DNA of 35,856 nucleotides, taken from contig CM035310.1 in NCBI GenBank assembly GCA_002900995.3, forward strand, positions 2,702,308 to 2,738,163. The letters are read 5' to 3'. This DNA is from Ganoderma boninense. Its lineage: Eukaryota; Basidiomycota; Agaricomycetes; Polyporales; Polyporaceae. This document shows positions 11,691-23,800 of the stretch, one piece after another; the first letter of the stretch is position 1, and each line of letters opens with the position of its first letter. The notes beneath the pieces are model-generated. The model saw only the letters and a list, made by a program, of their open reading frames with translations. It was not told the DNA's origin and searched no databases. A program made the translations under genes and the position numbers.

Positions 11691-13369
11691 GCTGGCGAGA
11701 AGGCCGGCGAAGGGAGGAGCCGCGCATTGGGAAGCCGCCAGAACAATGATGTTGATGACAGCATCGTGGACTCGACTGAAGCGCACGGAGGTGAGGATTA
11801 TCGCCAGCTGTGCAGGTGGAGTCGTGCATATCCGATCGCCATATTGGTGTCTGTGGCTCAGCTTGGATTCCACCACAAACGCAGCATAGTACTTACATAT
11901 TTGCTCACAGGATTTCCGCATGCATCTGGCCACCCCTTACCATCAACTTCGGAGGAAAACCTGTGCGCAACGCTGCCGCCCGGCACGCCAGGGCAGGCCC
12001 GGCATCCCCTGCTAGCGCCCGACGTGGCTCCTCTCTGAGCTCTCAGCTGGCTCTGCCGGATCCGACCTACCTCCTACTTCCTAGTCTTCGTGGGCACCTT
12101 TGCACGCATTGCTGGCTATGTCTAGTGCCTATCCTCCTCATCCTCCTCGTCAGCTTGTGGATCCTCCAGCACCCTCTTATCCCCTTCGGCATTGTCTTGG
12201 GCCAGCTTGGGCCACACCTGCCGGCGCGCCGCGTGTCTCTGTCAGCCATTTCTCCCAACAGCCCTCCCCCCCGCAATGGCCTGCGTAGCATATCAACTTT
12301 GCGCACACCGAGCTCGCGGCGATGTGCACGACGTCCTGAGGCTAGAGTTGGACTTTTGGGTGCACTGAAGGGTTCAGTTGTCGCTGGTCAGATGGTACGT
12401 GATTTGTTTTCGCATATGCTTAGACGCGGACGATTGTGCTGCCATCCTCGAGGTTGGAGCGAAGAACAGAACAGGGGAAAAGAGCAACAAGGAAACTGCG
12501 GGCTCCTCGAGCCTCTGTGCCGCTCAACGCAGCCCTACCTGCAGGACGCCCACCGACGGCTTGTCTCAGTGAGAGTCGCAAGTGCGATGCTACAGGCTGG
12601 ACGTCGAAGTCGACGGTTGGCTGGGGAAGTGAAGGAAGGATTCGTCAGTGTTGGAGCCACATTCAGCGACGCCAACGCTCACCGGCTCACCTGTGTAGCC
12701 CCTCACAACCCCAGATACCATATCCATCTCCTCGTTTGACAGCGTTTCATCGACGCACGCCGTGTCCACTGCCTCCTGCACAATCGTCTCGTAGTGCTCG
12801 GGGAGACCCGATGGTCCCGCCGCGAGCACCTTGAGCGCGAACCGCGTCGGCGCAGTTCGCGCTCCTGCTCCTGCCTGTCACCTCGAGCATGATCCGCCAC
12901 ACGGTCGCGCCCTTGAGCCGCGCGGTACACGCGAGAACTCGAGCATGCGCTAGTGGTCGCGACGTCGGACGTAGTCCTTGATAGTCGACCTCTCCCATGC
13001 CAAACATCCAGCAAACATCGCCGCCCACAAAGCTCAGCGCTCGGCTACGACCTCATGTCTGGCCGGATGGTGGCACTGGTAGCGGGGGACCAGCTCGGAC
13101 TTGGCGCAAGATGCTTGTGCGGACATGGGCGCCGACGGCGACTCGGATGGACAGAGCGGGGCGGCTTGTTTCTGCTTCGCTGAGGCACCGCACGAGCCGG
13201 AGCGCGCTGGTTGGGCATGCGAGCAGCGACCACGTCCGGATATCGCTGGAAGCGGACGGGCACTCGAGGGAGATGTCGTCCAGGTCGACTACTGACTCTG
13301 GGGCGCGCCGATGCTCCAGCGATACAGCGATGCGGGAATCGAAGGCACGTCCGGGGGGGAGATACGACT
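11691..13369. other. Spacer between phosphoesterase and second duplicated block
   Basis: There is no supported gene. A 309-codon plus-strand frame (11810-12739) has no domain and shows the low-complexity Pro/Arg/Ser composition of chance frames in GC-rich DNA. A minus-strand stretch at 12590-13028 is more protein-like and is listed separately. A short minus-strand segment near 12130-12230 reads WPKLAQDNAEGDKRVLEDPQ followed by an acidic run, then stops; it may be a gene scrap. Confidence 0.45.
12590..13028 (-). pseudogene. Orphan coding-like fragment, family unknown
   Basis: Two minus-strand frames read like protein: ARLKGATVWRIMLEVTG near 12880-12930 and, after a change of frame, GPSGLPEHYETIVQEA then TLSNEEMDMVSGVVRGYTG at 12670-12830, running to a stop at 12590. 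The acidic, non-repetitive second part is unlike the Arg/Pro-rich chance frames around it. I cannot name the family or find a start. It may be the remnant of a gene broken when the duplicated blocks formed. Confidence 0.25.
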
Positions 13370-16300
13370 TGAAGGGTCCTGACGCGCGTACAGATGGTGG
13401 TGTGGCGGCGGACGACGCGACGGGGAAGAGTGCGGTGAGCGGCGCGGCTCGTCCCGCCTTGCTCAGGCGTCGCGCGAGGAGCGCGCCCGTTGGGGACGAG
13501 AAGAACGCATCGCGAGGTCCGATGCGATCACCAGAATCATCCATCCTGGGAAGTGGACAAGCACCCAGCGGGAGACGTGGTCATCTCTGGCGCTGCGAGT
13601 CGGGTTGCACGAGCACGAACACGAATGGATAGAGGGAGTGCGCGTATCTGGGTTCCATGTGTGTGCGAGGGTGAAGATTGGGGTGGGTCGAAGACAGCCC
13701 CGCTGTGGAGGTTGAACGTTGAGGGAGAGGTCGATGATGGAGTCACCAATCGCATCAAGGAATGCGACCCATTCCGGCACTCACTGTGGTAGAACTGGGC
13801 TCGGTTGTGGAATATTTGGGAGAAGAATGCGAACCTGGTCGACGGAGTAGCCATAAGGCGATCGTTCGAGATTAGCAAGGATTTCAAGTTGGTAAGGCTG
13901 TATGTGTGGGGCGGACGGAGATCTGGGCAGCGTGCCGGCGTTGGTATCCGTGCGAGTGGGTTGGCTGGGAAAGAGGGGGGGAACGTCGAGGACGAGACTA
14001 GACGAGAGCAGCTCAACGAGACCACAAACAACTGCGAGTCGTCGTAGGCACGTGCCTTCGTCACGGCGGTCGACCGAGGGCGGCGGTGTCACGTCCGGGC
14101 TCAGAACGCGAGGCCCGACGTCGACGATCTTCAACGCTACGTTGAGTCTGCTCTGAATCTCTCTGTCTGGCCTTGATATTCACTAGAACGGCTGTACCTT
14201 CGTGAATTACGGTCGAGCCTCTATCACGGCAGTCGCTCACGCGACACAAGCAATTTCCGCCTCTCACGACTGCACTGGTCGCCGGTTTTGAATCAAAGCT
14301 GAACGACTGTGATAATGCACTCACACCGCGCATCTGGCGTGTTGCGATGCATGTGGTGTGTCGTCTATATCCATGATCCATCTACTCAATAACATTCCAG
14401 TATGTAGTTTCTGACCGCCAGCATCACTGCCGAGAACTGCTGCAGACTGAGGACCATGGACCTCTCTCATCTTGTCCTATCTGGCCGGAGCCATCCGATT
14501 CTCTCAGCCCGTCGGATTGGAACGCAACTCGGATGAAGCATCGCAGTTGCACTCGAGCTTATGGGGCTCCTAGGTGAGTGGTCAGCTCAGCTCTATGTCC
14601 CGAACATCCTGCGTTGGTCCATACCTGAAGCTGGACCACATTTGTCTCTCTGCATACATTCATTCATGTCCATATGCCTCTTGTTGATGCCTTCTGACAC
14701 CCTGTATTCTCTTCTCCTTCAAGAATCGATGCGACAAACCGTTCTTTGGAACAATGTCACCCTCCGTCCACTTCAAACCCCTCCGGATTTGAACTAATCC
14801 ACCATCGGGCGCAGGTTTACTCACCCCGCACGCTGTCGCCATCTTCAACCCCTCCCTTCAGGTCGTCCCTTCCCCGTTACTGTCCAGTGTGCCGTCGCAT
14901 ACGGGATCATCTCCTAGCATGTGCTCGCCCTCGGTCAGAAATCTACGCGAAGCTCGCGTAGGACCTCGTCGTTAGAGACCTAGTCAGTCGATATATCGTG
15001 CGATCGCCGGCGTCTTCACAGCGAGGCATGAGCACGATGGGCATATTCAGGCAGATCATCGACTATGGATACCAGCCGAAATCCCCGCACGGCGCCTTGC
15101 CAGGGATCCTCCACTGAAGATCGGGCGATCGGATGTGTCCGCTTCGACCTTCTCACTTCGAGCGTTTCCACACACCACTGGAGGGCCGGACGCGAACATG
15201 CGCCCGCGGTGTCGTCGGCCTTGTGCGCCCTGCTGGGAGTTGAGATAGAGGGACGATATGGCGAAGTGAGGGTGACTGGGCTAGTACACCCAGGTTCCCG
15301 GTGAGTGCACAAACCCTTCACGTACGCGTTCGAGCCATTTTTGACGCAATCTACGGGCATCTGCTATGACACAGATCAGAGGCTCATGTTGCTGCGGACC
15401 TCGTCTACGCTTGCTTCCTGGAGGCGCCCCTACGATCCGCATGTCTCCGCATAGTCGCACACGACTATGAGATAGTCGGCCCGCGATAGATGTTCCAAGC
15501 GCATGCATGCTTTTTCCCGCGTTTCTAGTGTGTCGAGTCCTAAAGAGGTCGATCCTCGAGGAGCGCGGACAGGACAGTGTATGTTTGAGCCACTGCGCAC
15601 AACGAGAAATGTCTTGGATCCGTCCCGATGACCATTCTGATCGGTTGCAGGCACATTTCGTGGCCGTAGATATCCGATATCCCCACGTTCGGATCCATTC
15701 TGCCACCCACGTTGCCTGCTTGACTGTTGCCCATTAGCTTCCTCTCTCGCGTCCTTTTACTAGCTCGACGCCTCCTGCTCGAGGACCGCACGCTGGCGCG
15801 TCGTTGGGATACGCCGTGTTGAGAGACCATGTTCTGCGTCTTGACGTGCGGAGGGCGCAGATGATGCAGGACGTCTAGGCGGGCCCGTTACTGCGTCGGT
15901 TGCACGAAGGAGCGTATCCTCTATGGCGAGTGACAGCGGCAGTCGCTCTGGCTCCCAGTGCTTCTTGGCGGACTCTGACATGATGCGATTCCACGACGCC
16001 AGATGCCGCGATTGAGTAGGGTGCTGGAGACTTGGTGTGTACTATATGAGCGGCTGCGGGAAAGGAGCTGAAGTCGAGAGATGGGTCGTCGAGAGAGTGC
16101 GTTGAGGGTATTCCTGCATACTTATCTCGGTTCGATTCATAGTGAGTCTGCTGGCCGGTTCATATGTGGAGTCCGGCTAATGACGACCCATGACAGGTTC
16201 TCCGCAAATGTGCGAGTGCACAGAGAGGCATTGTTCGTTTGTGGAAACCCTCCGGTCAGAAGACGCAAGTTGCAGGTCGAGGCTGCCATCTGCAAGTCGC

Positions 16301-19300
16301 ATAGAGTTTACTTTACGGACCAGTCTCCTTCCCAGCCACATCCAATCCGCCCCCTCCCAGTGGGCTGTCTCCACGCACTCCCGGTAAGCGCACAGATCCA
16401 AAGGGGAACTTGCAGTTGTAAGCGCGGATGCGGGCGCAACGTGGGTCGGAGAGAGGTTCCGCAGGGGTTTCCACAAGGAATTGGACGGCTCAGTCTCCTA
16501 CCGGCTTCTGATAAATATATCCTCTTATAGGTTTCTACCCCCGGTACGGACCAGCCTACCCAAGCTCGTTTCATACTGAAGCTTTTCCGTCGACTTCTGT
16601 ATACCAGTCTCCAGTTATCCCGCGTGGAAACGGATGCATGACAGAGACACGCTTGTATCCCCTCACTGCGGCGAATAAAAGTCCATGTTCTTCGTGTAAT
16701 TTTCAGCCTCCAGTAGTGGTCCAGCTCGTGCTAGGACCTCCTTGACCCGGTCCGGGATGTATCTCGTGCAACCACCCTGCACGCGAATACCACGGCAGCC
16801 TCAGACCTGGCGCCCATTTCCGCCAACTGGGCTCCTGCACGGGGCCTCGTTTATAGCATCCCGTGTGGACTCTGTCATATAGCAGTGTTGAAGCCATACG
16901 TGGAGGTGAGTGCGTACACTGTCGCATTTCCTTTGGTGGAAGATCCGAATTTGATCGAGTCCAATAGAATGCACAATTTGCTGTCGGAGTCCTGGACAAG
17001 TACCGGATCCTTCTTTTCTGTCCCCGGCCAGACTCGGAGGAAAGCAGATCGTAAACGCTTGTCCTGTCCTCATTGATCACAGGACTATTTTTGCTGTTAT
17101 CGTCCCTCCGGAGATTGAACTTTGATTGAAGTACGCATGTTGCACGGCAGCCCATGCTCCCAACCCCCCGCCCCCTACACACCGCTCCACCCGACCCTTC
17201 CATCCTCCCCCGCCAACCTGCAGTGACCTACTACACCTCGCTACGCTCTCATCTAGGACCCTTTCGATAAAATACTTCCACTTTTGCGCCAGCCGGTACG
17301 TGGCACTGAAACTTAATGATAATGTTGCGTTGCTCAACTAGACTGGTTGCCTACTGTAGGACGCTGTGAACGCCCATCACACTCTCCTTTCCAGCCCCGC
17401 CGTGCATCTCTTGCCTGTCGATGCCAGCTCGCTACACTCTCATCCCCCATCATAACTCATTCATTCCATCAGTAACTTCTGCTTTGCGCGCAAACAGGTA
17501 TGTGGCGTGAAAAATGGAGTACTTCATGTTGCTGAACCACATTGGATCAATGCCTCAGAATACCCCAGTGATCGCCGCTCATGTGGTTGCTCAGCACCGA
17601 CCGCGCCGAATTGCGCTACTTCGCCAACAGTCATGACGCCACCGGGGGATACGCGATTCTCTCGCACACCTGGACCGGAGACGAGCAGACCTTCCAAGAA
17701 GTCCGCGCTATAATCGAGTTGTGCCGCCAATGCCGTACAAATCCCCGCGATTTCGTCCACAAGAAGATCCGGGAGTGCTGCGTCCTTGCCGAGAAGTACG
17801 GATACCGCTGGGTGTGGATCGACTCGTGTTGCATCGACAAGACGAGCAGTAGCGAGCTGTCTGAGGCCATCAACTCCATGTTCCGGTGGTACCGGGAGGC
17901 CGAGGTGTGCTTCGCATACCTAGCCGACGTTCATCAGGTTGGAGACCGCCGCATCTTACAGGAAGAGGGCTCGGAGTTTCGGAAGAGCCGTTGGCACACA
18001 CGGGGATGGACGCTTCAGGAACTCATCGCTCCCGACTTCCTCATATTTCTCTCCGCTGACTGGAACGTGCTGGGGAACAGAGCGGATCTTGCAGAGTTGG
18101 TCGAGCAAATCACGGGAGTCCCATCCAGACTGCTGACTGGGAAGACTCAACCAGCAAATTACTCTGTCTCTAGTCGAATGTCCTGGGCGTCCAGCCGTGA
18201 TACAACGAGGGTTGAGGACGAAGCGTACTGTCTCATGGGTCTATTTCGGGTTAGCATGTCAACGAACTACGGCGAGGGCCAGCAGGCGTTTATTCGGCTC
18301 CAGTACGAGATTATGAAGCACAATCTTGACATGAGCCTCTTCGCGTTTGGGTATCGTGTTGGGCCCGGAAATAATCACGGCCATACGTTCTATCCTAACG
18401 AGGCGATCAATAGCAATTGGAAGTACCTGCTGGCAGACTCTCCACGGGAGCTTAACTTGGGCTTCACGTATATCCCCGACCTTGGAACAAACACCAAGCA
18501 GCAATATCCTCCCCCCCTGTCAGTTCGAGATATGTTATCATCATGTTTCTCAGCTTATCCAACTTCACAGGAATCCAAACTGGTTGGCCCATTCAACCGC
18601 GTGGAGCTACCAAGAGCGAGAGTTACCAGCTATGGTGTGAAGCTCCGCCTTCCTATCTACGAGGCCCACGGCGTTACTATTGCAGTAATGTTGTGCCGGG
18701 ACTATGATGGGGACCACTATGGGCTTTTCTTGACAAAAGACAGTCGAGGGAAGGATCCGGAGCGAGAACGCTATTTTGTTGGTTGTAGATATACCATGCC
18801 AGAGACCTACCCCACAAGATACGCTGCTCGTCTGGCTAACTTGGGGGCCGACATCTACAATCTTACCTTCGATGGGATGCCGGTTCAAGCATCGTGGCGC
18901 ACCATCTATGTCGTCCCGACGATTTCTGACTTGGATTCCAGAAACTCAACTATTCCCAATCTTGTCATCAACTGCGACCCCGCTTCTTCATTCCGAATCC
19001 CTCGCTGGCTCGTCGCTCGATTCACGGCCCTGCAGTTCGAGGTTAGGCAGCTTGTCAGCCTTAATGCTGACTCGACGATGCACCAAGTACTTTCTCTCTT
19101 CCTTGATGGGAGAGTCCAAATCTATGTCTCACTGGGCTCATGTATACAACACGACAAATCCCGTGATAACACATCCAAGCTCTGGGCAAGAGTCGATGTA
19201 TTCCCGCCCCACAAAAAGATATTCAAATTTCCACACCTCTGCTCTGAAGACCACATCGATTCCAACTCCTGGGCGAAGCAGTCGAAGTTTTTTGGAGATG

Positions 19301-19500
19301 CGGATCGAGGAGTACAGCTGTCTTTGATGGCATCTACGTGGTCATCGGACAGTTCGATCCTGATTCACCTAGAACCCATTGGCCACATCTTCAAAGGGTT
19401 GCTTCAAGGAGGTGGTCTGCCGATGTTCCCACCGCTCGCGGACCTCAAACGTTATGATGTACAGCACCCTCTGATCTCTGAGCCCTCATCGACTCCTGCT
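13370..19500 (+). repeat. Segmental duplication, copy 2 (ends in HET2)
   Basis: This is the diverged partner of 2475-7760. Sequence before the HET2 start codon (13370-17580) contains no gene I can support. Long minus-strand frames here (13053-13544, 13537-14064, 15281-15706) lack known domains. Copy 2 is about 0.9 kb longer than copy 1, partly through an internal tandem duplication just upstream of HET2. Many differences between copies are C/T or G/A changes along with small indels, as expected for an old duplication. Confidence 0.85.
17210..17550 (+). repeat. Local tandem duplication upstream of HET2
   Basis: The segments 17230-17341 and 17425-17550 resemble each other and both resemble the single segment 5620-5790 in copy 1. 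Shared marks are CTCGCTAC followed by (G/A)CTCTCATC, then a GGTACGTGG or GGTATGTGG donor-like site, then a GTTGCT(C/G)AAC motif. The repeat step is about 200 bases. It could duplicate a leader exon or a promoter element of HET2. Confidence 0.6.
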
Positions 19501-20050
19501 GCTCATGTTCCTGGCTCGAAGCTCTATATAGCGCCAGAGGAGCAACAGAAAGATTCGAAGCTTATGGACCATGGTAAGGATACTATGAATGTTGCTACAC
19601 AGAGCTAATACTGGCTATAGATATGTCAGCTTCTATACAGCACCTCACAATCCACAGTCAACGCGTGGTTTCTCTAGATTATAGGGGCAGCGGCGAAGTC
19701 TTCGACACGACTCAGCGAGTCACTGATACTCATAAAGTCAATGACTGTGACTTTATCCCTTCTACAATCCACACATACACTACTAGTTGGCAAGAGTTCC
19801 AGGATAATGTTACGGTTTGCATTTCCATTTTATGAGTCTTCTAAGCATATAGCTAAGGGTTTATGTAGGAACTCAAATACCAATCCGCAGGGCCAACTAC
19901 GTCTTCCAGCACGAAAATGGGTTCTTCGCGTAAGTGGTCTCCAAAATCATAAATGTGTCAAGGGAGTTTCGCTACTCAGCATATTCCTAATATCTCTCTA
20001 CAGGAACCGGTATCATTGAAGAGCGCCTGGGCATGCCGGGAGAATGGTGA
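17581..20050 (+). CDS. HET2: HET-domain (heterokaryon incompatibility) protein
   Basis: The main frame runs 17581-19608 (675 aa) from MWLLSTDRAEL. The HET domain spans about residues 22-175: AILSHTW, WVWIDSCCIDKTSS (about 78-91), RGWTLQELIAP (about 140-150). Then come GLFRVSMSTNYGEG (about 220-233) and a C-terminal region with ASWRTIYVVP (about 437-446) shared with HET1 and HET3. Proteins of this family sense non-self partners and trigger cell death at hyphal fusion. A better 3' end may use an intron 19574-19620, giving exons 19621-19808, 19869-19929 and 20004-20050 that end GIIEERLGMPGEW. All phases agree, but this is inference. The HET1 intron position is occupied here by intron-like sequence (18519-18570) that stays open when unspliced and shifts frame when spliced. 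The duplicated HET1 lies 11.7 kb upstream. Confidence 0.85.
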
Positions 20051-20332
20051 TACTGATAGACCTGGTCACAACTTGAATGCGTGACTGAGTTGCGCTTACT
20101 ACCCGACTTGGTGTCCCATATGTCACTTTGCAACACTCTTATGCCGTTGATCTACTTCACACACATTTCTTTGCATGTTGTCGCTGTCAGATGTTCCCAA
20201 AGCAACTTTTTTACCGTCAGATGTTTGCACCCACCGCGTACCATCATGCTAGTACAGCGATGGCCGTAGGTGTCATACACCGCTTGTCCACGATTCAGAA
20301 ACCACGCCCGCTCGCAGGGCTCCTCCCCCTCT
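20051..20332. other. Spacer after HET2
   Basis: This stretch of about 280 bases is AT-richer than its surroundings and shows no supported gene. It may contain the HET2 3' untranslated region. Confidence 0.4.
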
Positions 20333-20649
20333 CGTGTCTACTTCACCCTCATCAGCATCCGCGTGGGCCTCTGCGAGAGCGCAAGCGAACACTCAAACTG
20401 GAACGCGCACAGGGCGGCGGCGGACGCTCTGAGCGCGCCGCCGCTCGCGTCGCTGCAGGGACACGTGCACGGACGTGGAGAGCCGTACGTGCTACGGCCA
20501 CTCGCGGTGAACGTTTCGGTGTCGAAACATGCGCCCGCCGGGCGAGCTTCGAGGTGTACCAGCAAACGAAGGAGGCCGACATTTTTGTTAACTCCACATC
20601 CGACGTCGACGACGCGCTCCGCGACAGACACAAAGACTCTACGTGGTAG
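20333..20649 (+). pseudogene. Relic of the last exon of a seven-helix membrane protein gene (1)
   Basis: The frame begins VYFTLISIRVGL, matching the seventh helix of gene A (GITFTLIIIRVGL, exon 7 at 27115), and continues to PYVLRPLAVNVSVSK, matching PYPLRTLAVSVSV in gene A. After a 1-2 base loss near 20545 a second frame gives SFEVYQQTKEADIF and STSDVDDAL before a stop at 20647, paralleling RASFDDEYGQKGG and ADSDVDIES in gene A. None of the upstream exons is present, so this is a lone 3' fragment rather than a gene. Confidence 0.65.
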
Positions 20650-20669
20650 CAGTAAGTAGACGGGGCCGC

Positions 20670-20883
20670 GGGTGCCACACCGCCTCTCGCGTCGCTACTA
20701 ACTTGCTAGCGCTGCAGAGCCACAGGCACCGGGGGCCATATCCGCTGCGGCCGCTCGTGGTGAACGTCTCTGTATCGAGGATAGATGGTTGTGACGGCTT
20801 CGACTCGGACATGTACGAGCAGAGGGACGTCGCTGTCAGCATCGACGCCGAGCGTGGTCGCAGGACCCGGAGACCTCCGTGAA
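20670..20883 (+). pseudogene. Relic of the last exon of a seven-helix membrane protein gene (2)
   Basis: This is a second tandem copy directly after the first. It reads GPYPLRPLVVNVSVSR then DGFDSDMYEQRDVAVSIDAE and stops at 20881. It matches both relic 1 and the cytoplasmic tail of gene A (PYPLRTLAVSVSV, DSDVDIES). The helix-coding start of the exon is missing. The two relics differ by many substitutions, so the duplication is old or the fragments came from two different family members. Confidence 0.55.
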
Positions 20884-23800
20884 TTGCCAGTGCATACGTT
20901 CTCTTGGTTTTAGGGGTGGCTCGAGATTTCTTTCAAGCGTTGTAACAGGTGCTGCAGAGGATCTACATGTGAGATGATCACATAGGTAACACGTGATGGA
21001 CCGTTCGTCCATTGATAACCACCGCATACCCCCGTCGCCAAGCGAAGCGAACCCTGCGATGATTATAAGTTCGCCGGGAAGCCCGAACCATAGTAACGTA
21101 GCATCGGGCTCAGGTTGTCGTGGACATGGTCACGTCAACAGGCCCTAGAACGGTCGGCGACCTAAGCTCTTTACAGCTATCTCGAAGATCGAACGTATAC
21201 TCCTGCGCGCATGATAAAATCGGGGGGTGGGACAACGGTTGAAGTAGAACTCAATTGTCGCGCGCGATGATTGGCAGTGGTGGCAATGGGGGAAGCGTAT
21301 GACTGAACACTCACTCGGTCTCAGAAGGGGTGTCGTCCGGCGGGAATGTTACTCCTTTGTCGAGGGGTTGCGATCGCGCCTCGCAGTCGTAATCTTGAGA
21401 ACGGCCGTATACGTAGATGCGAAGCTCTATGCGTAGAGTTAGCTAAAGTGCGAAGATAAGCAGAGGAACGTGGCCCGCTTCGGGACGTGGCTGAAGACGA
21501 CTACACCCCACAAGGCGCAGAGCACATAGAAGTTGCTGGCACGGCGGTGTGTCCAAGCACAACTGTAAGTCCTAGGAGTGCCAGTATTACCAAATACGCA
21601 ACGATCGCGCTTGCACCCCAGGATCGGTATATTATATGCGCCCCCAACTTCACTGCATCATGATACGGAGCTACGTCAGCGGTGAAACAGCATAATATGG
21701 GCGCAATCAAGAACGTCGTCGTGTATGATCAGCGGGATGGTGCGGCGGCGAGACCGAGGAATTCACACTCACCAGGTGAGCTTCGTATATGCGCGCCTCA
21801 CTCGTCCGCCCACCTCCGCGATCTCCGGAATGTGCAAATCCCACCTCTCTCTCATTCAGAGTGCACCAGCTTGAGAGCGCTAAATGCTCGGCAAGGCCTG
21901 CGCCGCCGCGGTCGCGCCCTCCGCATCCCGATGCTGCAGCGCCCTGCAAACGCTGTTGAACGCCCGACGGCACTGTCCTCTATTCGGCGCACGGTGGAGA
22001 TACGCACGCATACATCCAAGGAATTGGAGGGTGGTGCGAACGGGAAGGTGTGGGGCAGCTGCTGGTAAGTAGCGGCCGTCGCTGGGTGAAGTTGAGTCGA
22101 GATGCCGAGGGGGGGCACCTCGGATGCCGGTGCTAGGCTGGCTCTTGGCGAGTTTTGCATACGCACCCCCATCAGCTTTGGAAAGTGGTGATATGCTCCG
22201 AGGGGGGTAGATCCACATGCAAGAGAGAGAAGGGGAATGAATGAAGAGCGACACCGTTCGAATGGCCCGTTGGGCGAGGTTGCGGTGCTCGCAACGGCTG
22301 AGGTAGCAGCATGCGCTTGGCTAAATTTGTGGCGTAACCACCTACGTGGGGCGGGGTGCGGGGGCGTAAATGCTTTGCCGCCGATATGGACACAGGTGGC
22401 GGTACATTGCATAGATGGCCGATTGGAAGCGGGTTTACACGAAGCGGGGTCGCGAGGTTGTGGGGGGGAAGGAAATAGGAAGACGCGCTGATGGCAATAG
22501 GAAGGGGGATGCCAAGTCCTGCATCCATGGATAGGTCGCGATGAGGACTGACTTTGGCGGGCATCGCCGACGGACTTGTGAGGGACAAGGATGATCACGT
22601 ACATTCAAGTTTGCTTTTTCGCCCACACCCAGCCGACACGACCGGTAATGACGAGCCCTGCCTGCTGGATCGCTTCGCTGTGCTCGCTAACTCACCGGTC
22701 GTTCCAGTGGCACAGTGATCCCTGTGGAGTTGTACGTGTACCACCGTTTGTTGCTGCCAGCAGGTTGGGGCGGATGGTGCTAAACCACTCTCAGTAGTAC
22801 CAGTAGAGCCGACGTATGCGAGATTGGGCTGGAGTATAAGAGCTATCAAGAGGAGAGGAAGATGAGCCCGAGGTCAAGAACACGCTGCACAGTGGAGGTT
22901 CAGAGAGGGAGCTCGAGGCGGCAGCGAGACGGCTGTACGATTCCGGACAATTCGGACACGACGCAAACTGGACGCACCCGTAACCAGGACGCCATCAGTC
23001 ACAAGCACGTGCTCTGCAGACTATATTTAGTCACTGTCCTCCGTGGCGTCTGCGTGGCGGCGGGCGCTGGGAGGCGCTGGGGGTGATGCACATCGGTTGA
23101 ACGAGGTTGAACGTCGCTTATCTTGCTGGTTCCTCGACGTTCTTTGCCACACTTCTGCGCCCTGCCCGTCACGCCTTCGGTACGTACCTGTCGCAGGATA
23201 CAGCACAATACTTCTTGCCGCCCACCAAGCTTCATGCCGTCCGCCCAGGCCTAGCACACGTGCACAATCTAGCATACCGACATCGTCGTACTGTAAGTCT
23301 TGCTTAGTCTCTCGTGGTTTGATATCCGGTCGAACGAGGACCGACGATACGTGCTTGAGCTGATGTAAGTGCATTCCTGTACCTTGCCCCTGCCAGCTGT
23401 TTGCCACGATAGACGTCTCCGAAGAAAAAAAAACTCATTTAGGATTCTAGGTCGACCAATAGTCGGCCATCGCAAGGAGTTCGGCATGGCCCATGCCAAG
23501 TCGCATTTGAAGCACATAGGCGGGATTACGTCTCCTCACGCAATACGCACGAATGAAGGGCGTCGGTCCTTCCACCAGACGTGGTACGCGAGACCGAGGA
23601 CCGGCCATACATGACCAGTATCATCCCCGAACCACCCCCATCTGACGCGCAGCCAAACGATAGCGGCACGGAACTCTACCCTTGGGCCGCACCTTGTTGG
23701 CATCGAGCCTCGCGTGCGAAGGATCTTCGTGAGGTACCGGTGCTGAGACCCGAAGCTTCTGCCCTGGACGTCTCGGGATCTTGTCAGTATCGGCTCAGTA

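Noticed and set aside
11810..12739. 309-codon plus-strand frame
   Set aside because: No domain, composition typical of chance frames in GC-rich DNA, no plausible splice structure, and no match in the duplicated partner block.
13053..13544. 163-codon minus-strand frame in the second block
   Set aside because: The matching part of the first block does not keep this frame over its length, and no domain is seen.
16505..16530. TATA-like run ATAAATATAT
   Set aside because: It lies more than 1 kb from the HET2 start codon and no gene begins just downstream.
21852..22604. 250-codon minus-strand frame
   Set aside because: Low-complexity Pro/Ser/Arg/His composition and no recognisable motif; likely chance.
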